NCBI GenBank assembly: GCA_903923795.1
Contig: CAIXYX010000140.1
Location: forward strand, 1-41,305
Length of the DNA stretch: 41,305 bases
Direction of reading: 5' to 3'
DNA from: an uncultured Microcaldota archaeon
Lineage (GTDB): Archaea; Micrarchaeota; Micrarchaeia; Anstonellales; Anstonellaceae
Shown: positions 16,944 to 26,137 of the stretch, piece by piece
Layout: each line of letters begins with the position of its first letter
Position numbering within the stretch: position 1 is the stretch's first letter
Position numbers and translations under genes: made by a program
The notes under the pieces: model-generated
Seen by the model: the letters and a program-made list of their open reading frames with translations, nothing else
Told to the model about the DNA's origin: nothing
The model's database searches: none

Positions 16944-19900
16944 ATGTTCACCCCGCGTCGTGGTTTGGCAGGCCGGCAGGAGAAGCCGTTCGAAGGAAAA
17001 GAAATGGGTCGGTCGTCGTCCGGGACCCGCGGGGCGCTTGCCATGCGCGCGCAGACAACTGTTGAATATATCGTGCTTTTCGCCGCCATCGCCGTTTTGG
17101 TGCTCGTTCTTGCAAACCTTTTGGGAGTGCTGCCCAAGAACTCCGGAATGCAGATAGAACAGTCGAAGGCATATTGGAGCAGTCAGGCTGGACCCATCAA
17201 AGTGAAGGACTGGTCGATGGCTACAATAAAACAGGACTCGCCGTTGGCTGCGGATGCCAACTTATCACTTGTGCTCTCTAATCCCACACGAGACACCATC
17301 ATTATCAAGGCCATCACGCTTGCGCCGGGCAATTTCAGCTCGGTTATGGATGCGTCAGGGAATTGGATGGGCACAAGCACATCTCTTTCCATTGTCCTGC
17401 TGCCGGGTGAGGAGAGGACTATTGTTGCGCTGCACCATGGAGTGGGGGCTGGCGCGTATATCCCGGCCGAATACTATTCGCAGATATTGACGCTCACATA
17501 CTCTACCGGACTTGGCACTTCGCGCGAGACGGGCGCATTGCCGCTTGTTGGCAGCAACAGGTATATTGTCGGGAGCGTTGGCGCCTGCCCGCCGCCGCTG
17601 ACCAGCTGTGGTGGCGGAGCGTGCGCAGAGGCTGGCCACTGTTGTGGAAGCGGTGCTTGCAATTCCCAGCAGACATGCTGCGGAGGGAGCACATGCTGCA
17701 ACAGCGGATCTGAGAGCTGCCAGAGCGGTTCGTGCGTGGCTGTTTCCGGCTGCAATGCGCCGAATTTCACATGCAATGGCATATGCTGCGATGCGGCTTC
17801 GTATAATCTGTGCCAGGGAGACACGCAGTGCGCATATTGTGACAGAGCAAAGACATGCGGCGAATATTGCTGCGGGGATTCGGAAACATGCGTGAATTCT
17901 GGTGCCGGAAGCTATGCTGGAGCATGCCAGATTGTTACACCTGCATGCACGGCCCCGAACACCACGTGCGGCACATGGTGCTGCGCACAGGGACAGACAT
18001 GCGTGAACAGCAGTGCGGCCACGTATGACGGAGCATGCCAGGCTGCGGCGACCTGCGTATCCCCGAACATCACATGCGGGGCTTGGTGCTGCGCGGACGG
18101 GCTAGGATGCATGAATGACACTGCCAGCACATATGAGGGGGCTTGCCAGGAAGCGATGTTCGAATGCCCTGAGCAGTACGACATTTGCGGGATATGGTGC
18201 TGCGAGCATGGAGACACATGCGATCCGGACGGATTGACATATGATCAGGCATGCCGAGTGGATAGAAACTGCACTTCCCCAAACTCGGTGAAATGCGGAA
18301 CCAACTGCTGCCTGGACAATCAGACATGCAATGAGACGACTCGGGTGTGCGTGGACACTAAATCTTGCTCAGACCCATCAGGGTGGAATTCGTATAATCA
18401 GACATGTGTAAATGACTGCGATGCCACGACGCAGTACTGTGATGGCACTAGTTGCCTGTGCGCCAATCGGAGTCTGATAGCCTGCAGCTCGAATTCGTCG
18501 GATTATGATGCGTCTACGATGACATGCATCGATGACTGTGATCATTCGACCCAATACTGCAATGGAGCTTGCCAGTGCGCCCCGAGCACGAATGTTCCAT
18601 GCAATTCCGGCATCGGAGTGTATGACTCGAGCAGGACGTGCTTGGACAACTGCGACGGCAATACTTATTGTGATGGCAATTGCTTGTGCCAGCCGCGCCC
18701 GGTAGTATACTGCAGCAACAGCCCGGATTTCAACGCGGGCACGAGGATATGCGCAGACGACTGCAACCGCAGCCTGTATTCTGGCTGCGCCGGAGATTGC
18801 ACGTGCATACCCCTTGACTTGACCAGATATTGCAACGCGCACGGAGTTTTCGATGGCGGCAGTCTGCAATGCCTGAGCAATTGCAGTGATTATGCAAATG
18901 CTTTCGGTTTTGATCCAAACACTCTGACGTGTATCGACAACTGCAATTCGGCGACCCAGTACTGCGACCCCAACACCTGCCTGTGCGACATCAAACAACC
19001 GGTGCAATGCGCGAATTTCGCCCGGCCATTTGACTTCAACAATCCCGGCACATACTGGAATAATATGACGATGAGCTGCCAGGATAATTGCGCAGTACTT
19101 GGTTCTGATGTGCAATGCGACGGCTCGAACTGCACCTGCTGCTATGCAGAAGGTCATCAGTGCGATATCACACCGAACTCGCCGCCGCCCGGCTGCTGTG
19201 GTGGACTGGTCTGCAATTCCTCAGGGATGTGCGCACCTGCGCCGCCAGTGATACTATGCTCGAACAGCTCGACTCCCTTGCTACCGGTTCCGGGAGATCC
19301 GGAATATTATGATAGATACTGCCAGGACGATGTCGCGCAGAAAGTTGGAACAGGATATGCATGCAACTTGAACGGCTGCAATTACTATCCGGTTTGCGGA
19401 TACAACACTACATACTGCGCAGAGGGAGCGTGCTGCTATGCAAACCAGAGCTGTGTGAATGGGGCGTGCGTGAACTCGTGCGCGGCTGGCACCACGTATT
19501 GCAATGATACGAACGGAAATTACGTTGGTTGCTGCGCCGCAGGCTCGGTGTGCAATTCGCTCAAGGGAATGTGCGTGGTGAATTCGACATGCTCGGGCGC
19601 GAATCTGTCATTGTGCGGCAATGCGTGCTGCAACCTCTCGAGTCAGGCATGCAGCGGCGGCGCCTGCATAAACTGCGCCGCCGGGATGGGCTCGTGCGGA
19701 AGCACATGCTGCGCTGCATCTGATTGCCGCACAGGCGGAGTTTGCTGCCCGAGCAGCAGATGGGTCAGTGCCACGAACACTTGCTGCGAGATAGGGAATG
19801 TGAGCTCGAATGGCCACTGCTGCCCGGCGAACCAGACATATGCCAACGGCGGATGCTGCCCGGCAGGGCAGATTTATTCAAATGGAGCATGCTGCGCGAT

Positions 19901-21137
19901 CAACACGTGGAATGGCACGATGTGCTGCCCGAGCGGGCAGTATGCGGTGAATGGCACCTGCCAATGCAGCGGCGGAAACCTCACATGTGGCTCGACTTGC
20001 TGCAATCCGACCACGCAGTCGTGCAATGAAGATTCGGGCACTTGCACAACATGTGGAGGCGGCCAGACAATGTGCGGGGGCTCATGCTGCGCTGCAGGGA
20101 ATTGCCGCAATGGAAATGTATGCTGCCCAGCCAATAGATGGAATGCCAGCACGAACACATGCTGCCCGGCCGAGAGATGGAACAGCAACACGAACACATG
20201 CTGCCCGGTCGGGCAGGTGAATGGGAATGGAGTGTGCTGCCAGGCGGGAAGATGGAACGCGGGTACGGGAGTATGCTGCCCAGACAGCAAATGGAGTGGA
20301 AGTCAGTGCTGCCCGGAGGGCAAGACCCCGTATTTGGGCACTTGTTTGTGCAATGGAAGAATAACCTGCAACTACGAATGCTGCAATTCGACAAGCCAGG
20401 GAGATGCGACAGATCAGGTATGCAATATGACGGGGCATATGAATTACAGCACTGGCACCGATTACTACACTTATGCCTGCGTGACCTGCCCGGCAGGAAC
20501 AGATAAATGCGGAACTAGCTGCTGCGCGAGCGGAAGATGCTTTGGCGGAGGAGCGGCCTGCTGCCCAGTTAACACGACGTATTTCAGCTATGGCGCGACA
20601 TGCTGCCCGAATGATCGAGTGGTTAATGGCGCATGCTGCCCGAAAAATAAAGTGATTGCGGGCGGAGTCTGCTGCGATGCGGCGTATGCACACGGAGACG
20701 TGTGCTGCCTCCCCAACCCTTACAACGAAAGCCAATATGCGATGTATTATGGGTATACGAACGGAAACCGCTGGACTGGCTCGACTTGCTGTCCATATGG
20801 ACAGGCATATGTGAATGGAAGCTGCTGTGCGCTGGACCATATTGCCCTCACAAACTCGAATTTGGGAGGATACGCATACTGCTGTGATTCAGGCAGCTGG
20901 GGCACCCCGGGCAGATACTTCGGTGATTCGATATGCTGCCCAGTGGGGACAACGTTTTCATGGACGGGCGGAAACCTGGATAGAGCAGACTTGAACATCT
21001 CAAACGTATGCTGCCCGAACGCACGCTGGGTGCATGATCCACACGGATATGATATCTGCTGCCCGGTCGGAAAAACGATCACGAACGGAGTTTGCGAGTG
21101 CTGGCTGAATAGATATGGAGAATGCGTGACGTCATGA
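16944..21137 (+). CDS. Giant cysteine-repeat surface protein with class III (pilin/archaellin-type) signal sequence
   Basis: ARAQ-like MRAQTTVEYIVLFAAIAVLVLVLANLLGV matches the QxS/TxExxxL class III signal pattern; about 1200 following residues are dense in Cys with CCPxxxx, TCGxWCC and TQYCxGxCxC repeats; TATA TTTTTAAA about 25 nt upstream of ATG. Confidence 0.85.
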   Translation: MFTPRRGLAGRQEKPFEGKEMGRSSSGTRGALAMRAQTTVEYIVLFAAIAVLVLVLANLLGVLPKNSGMQIEQSKAYWSSQAGPIKVKDWSMATIKQDSPLAADANLSLVLSNPTRDTIIIKAITLAPGNFSSVMDASGNWMGTSTSLSIVLLPGEERTIVALHHGVGAGAYIPAEYYSQILTLTYSTGLGTSRETGALPLVGSNRYIVGSVGACPPPLTSCGGGACAEAGHCCGSGACNSQQTCCGGSTCCNSGSESCQSGSCVAVSGCNAPNFTCNGICCDAASYNLCQGDTQCAYCDRAKTCGEYCCGDSETCVNSGAGSYAGACQIVTPACTAPNTTCGTWCCAQGQTCVNSSAATYDGACQAAATCVSPNITCGAWCCADGLGCMNDTASTYEGACQEAMFECPEQYDICGIWCCEHGDTCDPDGLTYDQACRVDRNCTSPNSVKCGTNCCLDNQTCNETTRVCVDTKSCSDPSGWNSYNQTCVNDCDATTQYCDGTSCLCANRSLIACSSNSSDYDASTMTCIDDCDHSTQYCNGACQCAPSTNVPCNSGIGVYDSSRTCLDNCDGNTYCDGNCLCQPRPVVYCSNSPDFNAGTRICADDCNRSLYSGCAGDCTCIPLDLTRYCNAHGVFDGGSLQCLSNCSDYANAFGFDPNTLTCIDNCNSATQYCDPNTCLCDIKQPVQCANFARPFDFNNPGTYWNNMTMSCQDNCAVLGSDVQCDGSNCTCCYAEGHQCDITPNSPPPGCCGGLVCNSSGMCAPAPPVILCSNSSTPLLPVPGDPEYYDRYCQDDVAQKVGTGYACNLNGCNYYPVCGYNTTYCAEGACCYANQSCVNGACVNSCAAGTTYCNDTNGNYVGCCAAGSVCNSLKGMCVVNSTCSGANLSLCGNACCNLSSQACSGGACINCAAGMGSCGSTCCAASDCRTGGVCCPSSRWVSATNTCCEIGNVSSNGHCCPANQTYANGGCCPAGQIYSNGACCAINTWNGTMCCPSGQYAVNGTCQCSGGNLTCGSTCCNPTTQSCNEDSGTCTTCGGGQTMCGGSCCAAGNCRNGNVCCPANRWNASTNTCCPAERWNSNTNTCCPVGQVNGNGVCCQAGRWNAGTGVCCPDSKWSGSQCCPEGKTPYLGTCLCNGRITCNYECCNSTSQGDATDQVCNMTGHMNYSTGTDYYTYACVTCPAGTDKCGTSCCASGRCFGGGAACCPVNTTYFSYGATCCPNDRVVNGACCPKNKVIAGGVCCDAAYAHGDVCCLPNPYNESQYAMYYGYTNGNRWTGSTCCPYGQAYVNGSCCALDHIALTNSNLGGYAYCCDSGSWGTPGRYFGDSICCPVGTTFSWTGGNLDRADLNISNVCCPNARWVHDPHGYDICCPVGKTITNGVCECWLNRYGECVTS

Positions 21138-21324
21138 TAGGGCAAACAAAAGCATAGTGAGGTTATGGCCCGACCAGAAAGTTTCTGGCCAACTTCGGCA
21201 GCCCCGTCCATCTGCCTTTATATACTTTAGTCTGGCCAAATTATCTATTCAGCTGGTCTTTTCGAAGATAGGCATTTGCCGAGAAGGCCATACTGTTTAG
21301 TAAAAACCGTGCGGGTGATCAGGC

Positions 21325-21969
21325 ATGGAAAACGAGTCTATTTTGCAGCAAAAGATGCAGGCGCTAAAGACGGGCACGACTACGGTCGGACTGGCCTGCT
21401 CTGACGGCGTGATTCTGGCCTCGGACAGACGGGCCACAATGGGATATTTCATCGCGTCAAAAGACGTGCAGAAGGTTTTCCAAATTGACGAGAAGATAGC
21501 CATGACGGTGGCAGGCTCGGTGGCGGACGCGCAATTCTTGGTGCGTTTGCTCCAATCCGAATGCCGCCTGTATAAATTACGCTACGGGCGCAACATGACG
21601 ACAAAGAACGCCGCGTCGCTCTTGGCGAACATGATGTTCCAATACAAGTATTTCCCATACTGGGTACAGCTCATAGTCGCAGGATATGACGAGAAGGCCG
21701 AAGTGTATTCGATTGACATGCTGGGCGGAGTGACTGAGGAGAGATTCACCTCCACTGGCTCCGGCTCGCCTGTCGCATACGGAGTCATTGAAGAGGGCTT
21801 CAAGTCGGGCGGTGCGATAAAGGAGAATGCCGCCGTGGCTGCAAAAGCGATTGCCATGGCCATGCGCCGCGATGCGGCCACGGGCGAATATGTCGACGTG
21901 GTGACCATCACCAAATCGGGCTTCAAACGCCTCGAGAAAAGCGATGTAGTGAAATTGCTCGAGAATTAG
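21325..21969 (+). CDS. psmB: Proteasome beta subunit with autocleaved propeptide
   Basis: KTG|TTTVGLACSDGVILASDRRATMGYFIASKDVQKVFQID; conserved VAGSVADAQ and STGSGSPVAYGV; SD GGTGAT 6 nt before ATG. Confidence 0.95.
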   Translation: MENESILQQKMQALKTGTTTVGLACSDGVILASDRRATMGYFIASKDVQKVFQIDEKIAMTVAGSVADAQFLVRLLQSECRLYKLRYGRNMTTKNAASLLANMMFQYKYFPYWVQLIVAGYDEKAEVYSIDMLGGVTEERFTSTGSGSPVAYGVIEEGFKSGGAIKENAAVAAKAIAMAMRRDAATGEYVDVVTITKSGFKRLEKSDVVKLLEN

Positions 21970-21998
21970 ACTAGAAGAGAGATATCGTAACCAGACAG

Positions 21999-22032
21999 AT
22001 GGCCCGGAGTTAAGGCACCCCGGCCATTTTTT
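21999..22032 (+). terminator. Hairpin plus T-tract downstream of psmB
   Basis: ATGGCCcGG ... CCGGCCAT stem followed by TTTTTT. Confidence 0.55.
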
Positions 22033-22128
22033 CATTTATCATTTGTTTTCATGGACATGATTTGTCCAGTCAAACACTTGCAGTCGTCAGACAAATTTAA
22101 ATTAACGTCATATTCGAGAGGTTTTCTA

Positions 22129-24021
22129 ATGGATTTCAAGGAAATAGAGAAGAAGGCGATGGAGCTGATTCCGGCCGAATGCAAGCTCACAAAAGTCGAG
22201 GCCGAAGGCTTGGACGTAGTCATATATCTCAAGGACTTGCACGCTTTTTACGCCAATGACCAGCTTATTCGAAAATTGGCCGGAGCCCTGCGCAAGCGGG
22301 TGCTGATTCGCGCCGACCCATCCGCGCTAAAGCCGCCTGAAGAGTCGCTCATCGCCATACGCGAGATAGTCCCCGCAGACGCGGGAGTGAGCGAAGTGAG
22401 GTTCACGCCAGAATTCGGCGAGGTCATGATTGAGGCATTGAAGCCCGGCCTTGTGGTTGGAAAGGGCGGCGGCACGCTCAAGGCCATTGTTGAGAGGACG
22501 GGCTGGGCGCCGCAGGTGCAGCGCCAGCCTACGATGGCATCCTCCACGGTGAAAGGCGTGCGGGCATCTTTGCAGAAAGAGGCCGGCACGAGGAAGAAAT
22601 TTTTGCAGAATTTGGGCAAAAAGATATGCGGGCCGATTCTCAAATCAGACTATGTAAAAGTGACGGCGCTGGGAGGATTTCAGGAAGTGGGCCGCTCGTG
22701 CGCTCTTGTCGAGACGCCGCATTCGCGTATACTCATAGACTGCGGCATCAACCCCGAAACTTTCGAGCCCACAAAGGCGTATCCTTACCTCTCGGCCATG
22801 AAACTTGAGCTTGACAAGATAGACGCAGTCGTGCTCACGCACGCGCATTTGGACCACTGCGGATTCGTTCCCTACCTCTTCGCATACGGCTATGACGGGC
22901 CGGTGTATTGCACGCCGCCGACGCGCGACTTGATGGTGCTTTTGCAGATGGACTACATTAATTTGGCGGCGCGGCAGAAAGAAGGAGCAGCACCATATGG
23001 CGTGAAGGACATCCAAAAGCAATTGGCGCACACCATATGCTTTGACTACGGCGAAGTGATGGACATCACGCCCGAGGTGAAATTGACATTCTACAATGCA
23101 GGCCACATTTTGGGCTCGGCGCAGGTGCATCTTCACATCGGCGATGGACTGCACAATCTTGTCTTCACAGGAGACATCAAGTACGGCTTCACACGCTTAA
23201 CCGACCAGGCGGCCACGCAGTTCCCGCGCCTCGAATCGCTTTTCATGGAGTCGACATACGGCGGGCACAACGACATCATGCCGAGCAGGTTCGACACCGA
23301 GAAAAGGCTCACCGAACTGGTGAAGAGTGTCATCAGCCGAAAAGGCAGGGTGCTGATTCCGGTGTTCTCTGTGGGCCGCTCGCAGGAATTGATGATGGTG
23401 ATGGAGGAATTCGCGGCCCGAAATCCGGATCTGAATTTCCCGGTTTATATCGACGGCATGGTGCTGGAGGCTTCGGCGATTCATACGGCCTACCCAGAAT
23501 ACTTGAGGCACAACATACAGAGGCGCGTGCTCTCCAACGACTCGCCGTTCGAATCCAAGATATTCGTGCCCGCCAAAGGCGAGCGCAAGGACATCGTCGA
23601 GGGCGACCCGTGCGTCATATTGGCGCCATCAGGCATGATGACGGGAGGCCCGGTGCTCGATTACTTCCGCATGATGGCCGAGGATGAGAAAAACGCGCTC
23701 TTCTTCGTCGGATACCAGTCTTCGCTGTCAGTGGGAAGGAAGATACAGCGGGGGCTCAAGGAGATTCCGGTGATGGGCGATGACGGCAGGAGCAACAGCA
23801 TCAAAATCAACATGGAAGTGGACACAGTCGAGGGATTCTCGGGCCACTCGGACCGCAACCAGCTCATGCATTTCGCCAAAGCCATTCGGCCATCGCCACA
23901 GCGGATATTCACGCTGCATGGAGATGAAAATAAGTGCGAGGATTTGGCGCGAAGCATAAGCAGGCAGTTCAACGTCGAATGCAGGGCGCCGATGGACTTG
24001 GACAGCATAAGGCTGAAATAA
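22129..24021 (+). CDS. aCPSF1 / FttA-type KH-domain beta-CASP ribonuclease and transcription termination factor
   Basis: N-terminal KH region (LVVGKGGGTLKAIVERTGW), MBL motif LTHAHLDHCGFVP, beta-CASP VFSVGRSQELM, PSGMMTGGPVLDYF, GFSGHSDRNQL; ATG at 22129 about 28 nt after TTTAAATTA. Confidence 0.95.
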   Translation: MDFKEIEKKAMELIPAECKLTKVEAEGLDVVIYLKDLHAFYANDQLIRKLAGALRKRVLIRADPSALKPPEESLIAIREIVPADAGVSEVRFTPEFGEVMIEALKPGLVVGKGGGTLKAIVERTGWAPQVQRQPTMASSTVKGVRASLQKEAGTRKKFLQNLGKKICGPILKSDYVKVTALGGFQEVGRSCALVETPHSRILIDCGINPETFEPTKAYPYLSAMKLELDKIDAVVLTHAHLDHCGFVPYLFAYGYDGPVYCTPPTRDLMVLLQMDYINLAARQKEGAAPYGVKDIQKQLAHTICFDYGEVMDITPEVKLTFYNAGHILGSAQVHLHIGDGLHNLVFTGDIKYGFTRLTDQAATQFPRLESLFMESTYGGHNDIMPSRFDTEKRLTELVKSVISRKGRVLIPVFSVGRSQELMMVMEEFAARNPDLNFPVYIDGMVLEASAIHTAYPEYLRHNIQRRVLSNDSPFESKIFVPAKGERKDIVEGDPCVILAPSGMMTGGPVLDYFRMMAEDEKNALFFVGYQSSLSVGRKIQRGLKEIPVMGDDGRSNSIKINMEVDTVEGFSGHSDRNQLMHFAKAIRPSPQRIFTLHGDENKCEDLARSISRQFNVECRAPMDLDSIRLK

Positions 24022-24047
24022 AGAAAAAGAAGCTCTCTTTTGTTTTT

Positions 24048-24587
24048 CTAATTCTTATTCCCGTCAATCTCTTTTCTCACTGCCGCCAGCACAGCCTCGT
24101 AATCCGGATGCGCGCCGGTGTCATTCACATATTGGGCATGGGCCAATTTGCCATCCTGGCCGACGACGAAAACGGCTCTTGAGAGCAGGCGCAGCTCCTT
24201 GAACAGAACGCCGTATTTGACGCCCACATCTGCCAAACGATGGTCGGAGAGGAAATAGGTGTTGGGCTTCGGCGCGCCTGCGCAGAATCTTCCTTGGGCG
24301 AACGGCAAATCCATCGAGACTGTGATGAGGCACGCCTGCCCGCCAAGTTTTCCCACTTCAGCCTCGAAGCGGTGCGTCTCGCCAGAGCACACGCCGGTGT
24401 CAAGCGAGGGCACGGTGGTGATGATTTTCACAATTGAGGATGGAACGAGCGACAGCACGGATTGGAGCTGCTGATTGGCATCCACGGCTTTCGCGTCGGG
24501 GGCCATATCGCCGGTTTCGAGCGCTAAGCCTTCCAATTCCATTGGCTTGCCGCCCCAGAGGGCTGTGCGCACTGCATCGACGGACAT
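24048..24587 (-). CDS. tpx: Thiol peroxidase (Tpx-type peroxiredoxin)
   Basis: PSLDTGVCSGETHRFEAEVGKLGGQACLITVSMDLPFAQGRFC: peroxidatic and resolving Cys spacing of Tpx; SD AGGTGATT before ATG at 24587. Confidence 0.88.
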   Translation of the reverse strand: MSVDAVRTALWGGKPMELEGLALETGDMAPDAKAVDANQQLQSVLSLVPSSIVKIITTVPSLDTGVCSGETHRFEAEVGKLGGQACLITVSMDLPFAQGRFCAGAPKPNTYFLSDHRLADVGVKYGVLFKELRLLSRAVFVVGQDGKLAHAQYVNDTGAHPDYEAVLAAVRKEIDGNKN

Positions 24588-24626
24588 AGAATCACCTGTT
24601 GGTAGAACGATGGCGGGAGATAAAAA

Positions 24627-24740
24627 AGAGGACGGACCGGCGGGTAATAGTCCGGGGGATGCGGCAGCCCATGAGATGGACGAGTAACGGCTCAGGGGAT
24701 GTGATTGCACAGGAGATGGACGGATAACAACCGGAGGATG
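24627..24740. repeat. Three degenerate ~40-nt direct repeats
   Basis: GGACGGACCGGCGGGTAATAGTCCGGGGGATG / AGATGGACGAGTAACGGCTCAGGGGATG / AGATGGACGGATAACAACCGGAGGATG with ~40-nt period, in the intergenic region. Confidence 0.45.
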
Positions 24741-24753
24741 AATGGATAGGATG

Positions 24754-25380
24754 TCAATATTCGCCCAAGGCATACAGCAGGTGGGAATAGGCGTCCGACA
24801 CATAGGAGTCATACATACCATAGATGCGCTCCTGGTGCGCTTTTAGCGCTGCCCGAATGTTCTTGCGCAGACGGCCGCTGAGGCGTTCACTCGACTCCTC
24901 GAGGAGCTTTATGCGGTGCAGGGTGAGATTCTGCTCAAAGAATTTCAGCACAGTCATGACAGGGTGATAGGTGCCCAAATCCATGGCGCAGGACATTATC
25001 TCGGTGTCGAAACGGTCGGGGTCGCCTGAAGCCGGCCGCATGTGCCGCCACAGAGTTATGGCCGACTGCTGCATGACGACCATCTCCTGATGCGCCTTGA
25101 GCGAGGGGTTTCTCAACGACTTTGAATCCAGTTTCGCCAAACGCTGCAGGATATACGTGGCCTGGAGGTTTTTGTCTATCATCAGGTTATGGCCGTCCCG
25201 TTCCATGAAATAGAAGAAACAGTATGTTTTGTCGAGCACCCGCTTCTCCGGAACGGAGATGCGGCGGTTCACGCGAGAGGAATGGTATGGGGAGAGCGGG
25301 CGGCGATTGCAGATGGGCTGGAAATTCGGCATGCCATCCAGCACGCCCAGATTGTACTGCCTGAGGAATTTGTAGCGCAT
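24754..25380 (-). CDS. Hypothetical alpha-helical protein
   Basis: 208-aa ORF MRYKFLRQYNLGVLDGMPNFQPICNRRP...; no family recognised. Confidence 0.6.
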   Translation of the reverse strand: MRYKFLRQYNLGVLDGMPNFQPICNRRPLSPYHSSRVNRRISVPEKRVLDKTYCFFYFMERDGHNLMIDKNLQATYILQRLAKLDSKSLRNPSLKAHQEMVVMQQSAITLWRHMRPASGDPDRFDTEIMSCAMDLGTYHPVMTVLKFFEQNLTLHRIKLLEESSERLSGRLRKNIRAALKAHQERIYGMYDSYVSDAYSHLLYALGEY

Positions 25381-25405
25381 ATTGGTAATTGTTGGGAAAT
25401 GAGGA

Positions 25406-26083
25406 TTATATTCCTATTTGCCCGATTTCGGCAATAGGCGGGCCGGGCGACGGGGGGCTGGCGGCGAGCAGATGGCCAAAGCCGCTGTTTTGGAGCATGA
25501 GCGAGATGCGATAGCGCGCCTTCTTGGGCAGCTTGGGCCGCAACTCGATAAGGAGCCGTGCGCGCCCCTCGTCCATATCCTGCGAGAAGAAGACGAACAC
25601 CGCCTCGAGGGGCAGGGGGATGGCGACAGGGAGGGAGTTTCGGACGATATCTGATTTATAGAGATGGTAAGCTTTTTGCAGAAGATTCCGGTCGAAGATA
25701 TCTGCCGCGTCCGGCCGGATGGCGCGTTGCCGGCCCCAGATTTCGGCTGCCAGCTCTACACACTTGGCCAGACGCCCGATTGAATAATGGTTGATGCTGC
25801 CGGGGCGGATTTCCTGCAGATTGCGCAGGCGATAGAGCAGGTCCTGCGGCCGGTAGATTTTACACGGAGTGACACGTGCGTCGTGGCCCGCCAGTATGTG
25901 GAAGAGGAGGACGGTCCTTCGCAGGAACTGGTATTCGGCCATGTCCGGAATCTGTTTGAACTCTATCTGAGAGTAGAATCTGGCGGAGTAATGTTTAGAC
26001 AATTTTATCTGATTAGAGAAATGCTCGAATGAGGGTTTTTCCTCCAGCTTCCCGTCGCGCAATGCATTGATTAGATTGGCCAT
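25406..26083 (-). CDS. Hypothetical alpha-helical protein
   Basis: ORF track 25406..26191 overlaps the metG start; start MANLINALRDGKLEEKPSFEHF at 26083 avoids overlap. Confidence 0.6.
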   Translation of the reverse strand: MANLINALRDGKLEEKPSFEHFSNQIKLSKHYSARFYSQIEFKQIPDMAEYQFLRRTVLLFHILAGHDARVTPCKIYRPQDLLYRLRNLQEIRPGSINHYSIGRLAKCVELAAEIWGRQRAIRPDAADIFDRNLLQKAYHLYKSDIVRNSLPVAIPLPLEAVFVFFSQDMDEGRARLLIELRPKLPKKARYRISLMLQNSGFGHLLAASPPSPGPPIAEIGQIGI

Positions 26084-26137
26084 ATTGAGGTTTTTTGGGT
26101 TCACATACTTATATTCTTTCGTGCCGATTATGGGAGC

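Noticed and set aside
18378-19157. 259-aa minus-strand ORF antisense to the Cys-repeat gene
   Set aside because: Ala/Ile/Val repeats result from reading the repetitive Cys-coding DNA in reverse; no initiation signals
20082-20840. 252-aa minus-strand ORF within the CC-repeat block
   Set aside because: Same repeat-shadow explanation
16944-21137. CRISPR-like array in the repetitive block
   Set aside because: Repeats are in-frame, short and variable, with no constant repeat/unique spacer structure; they are protein-coding
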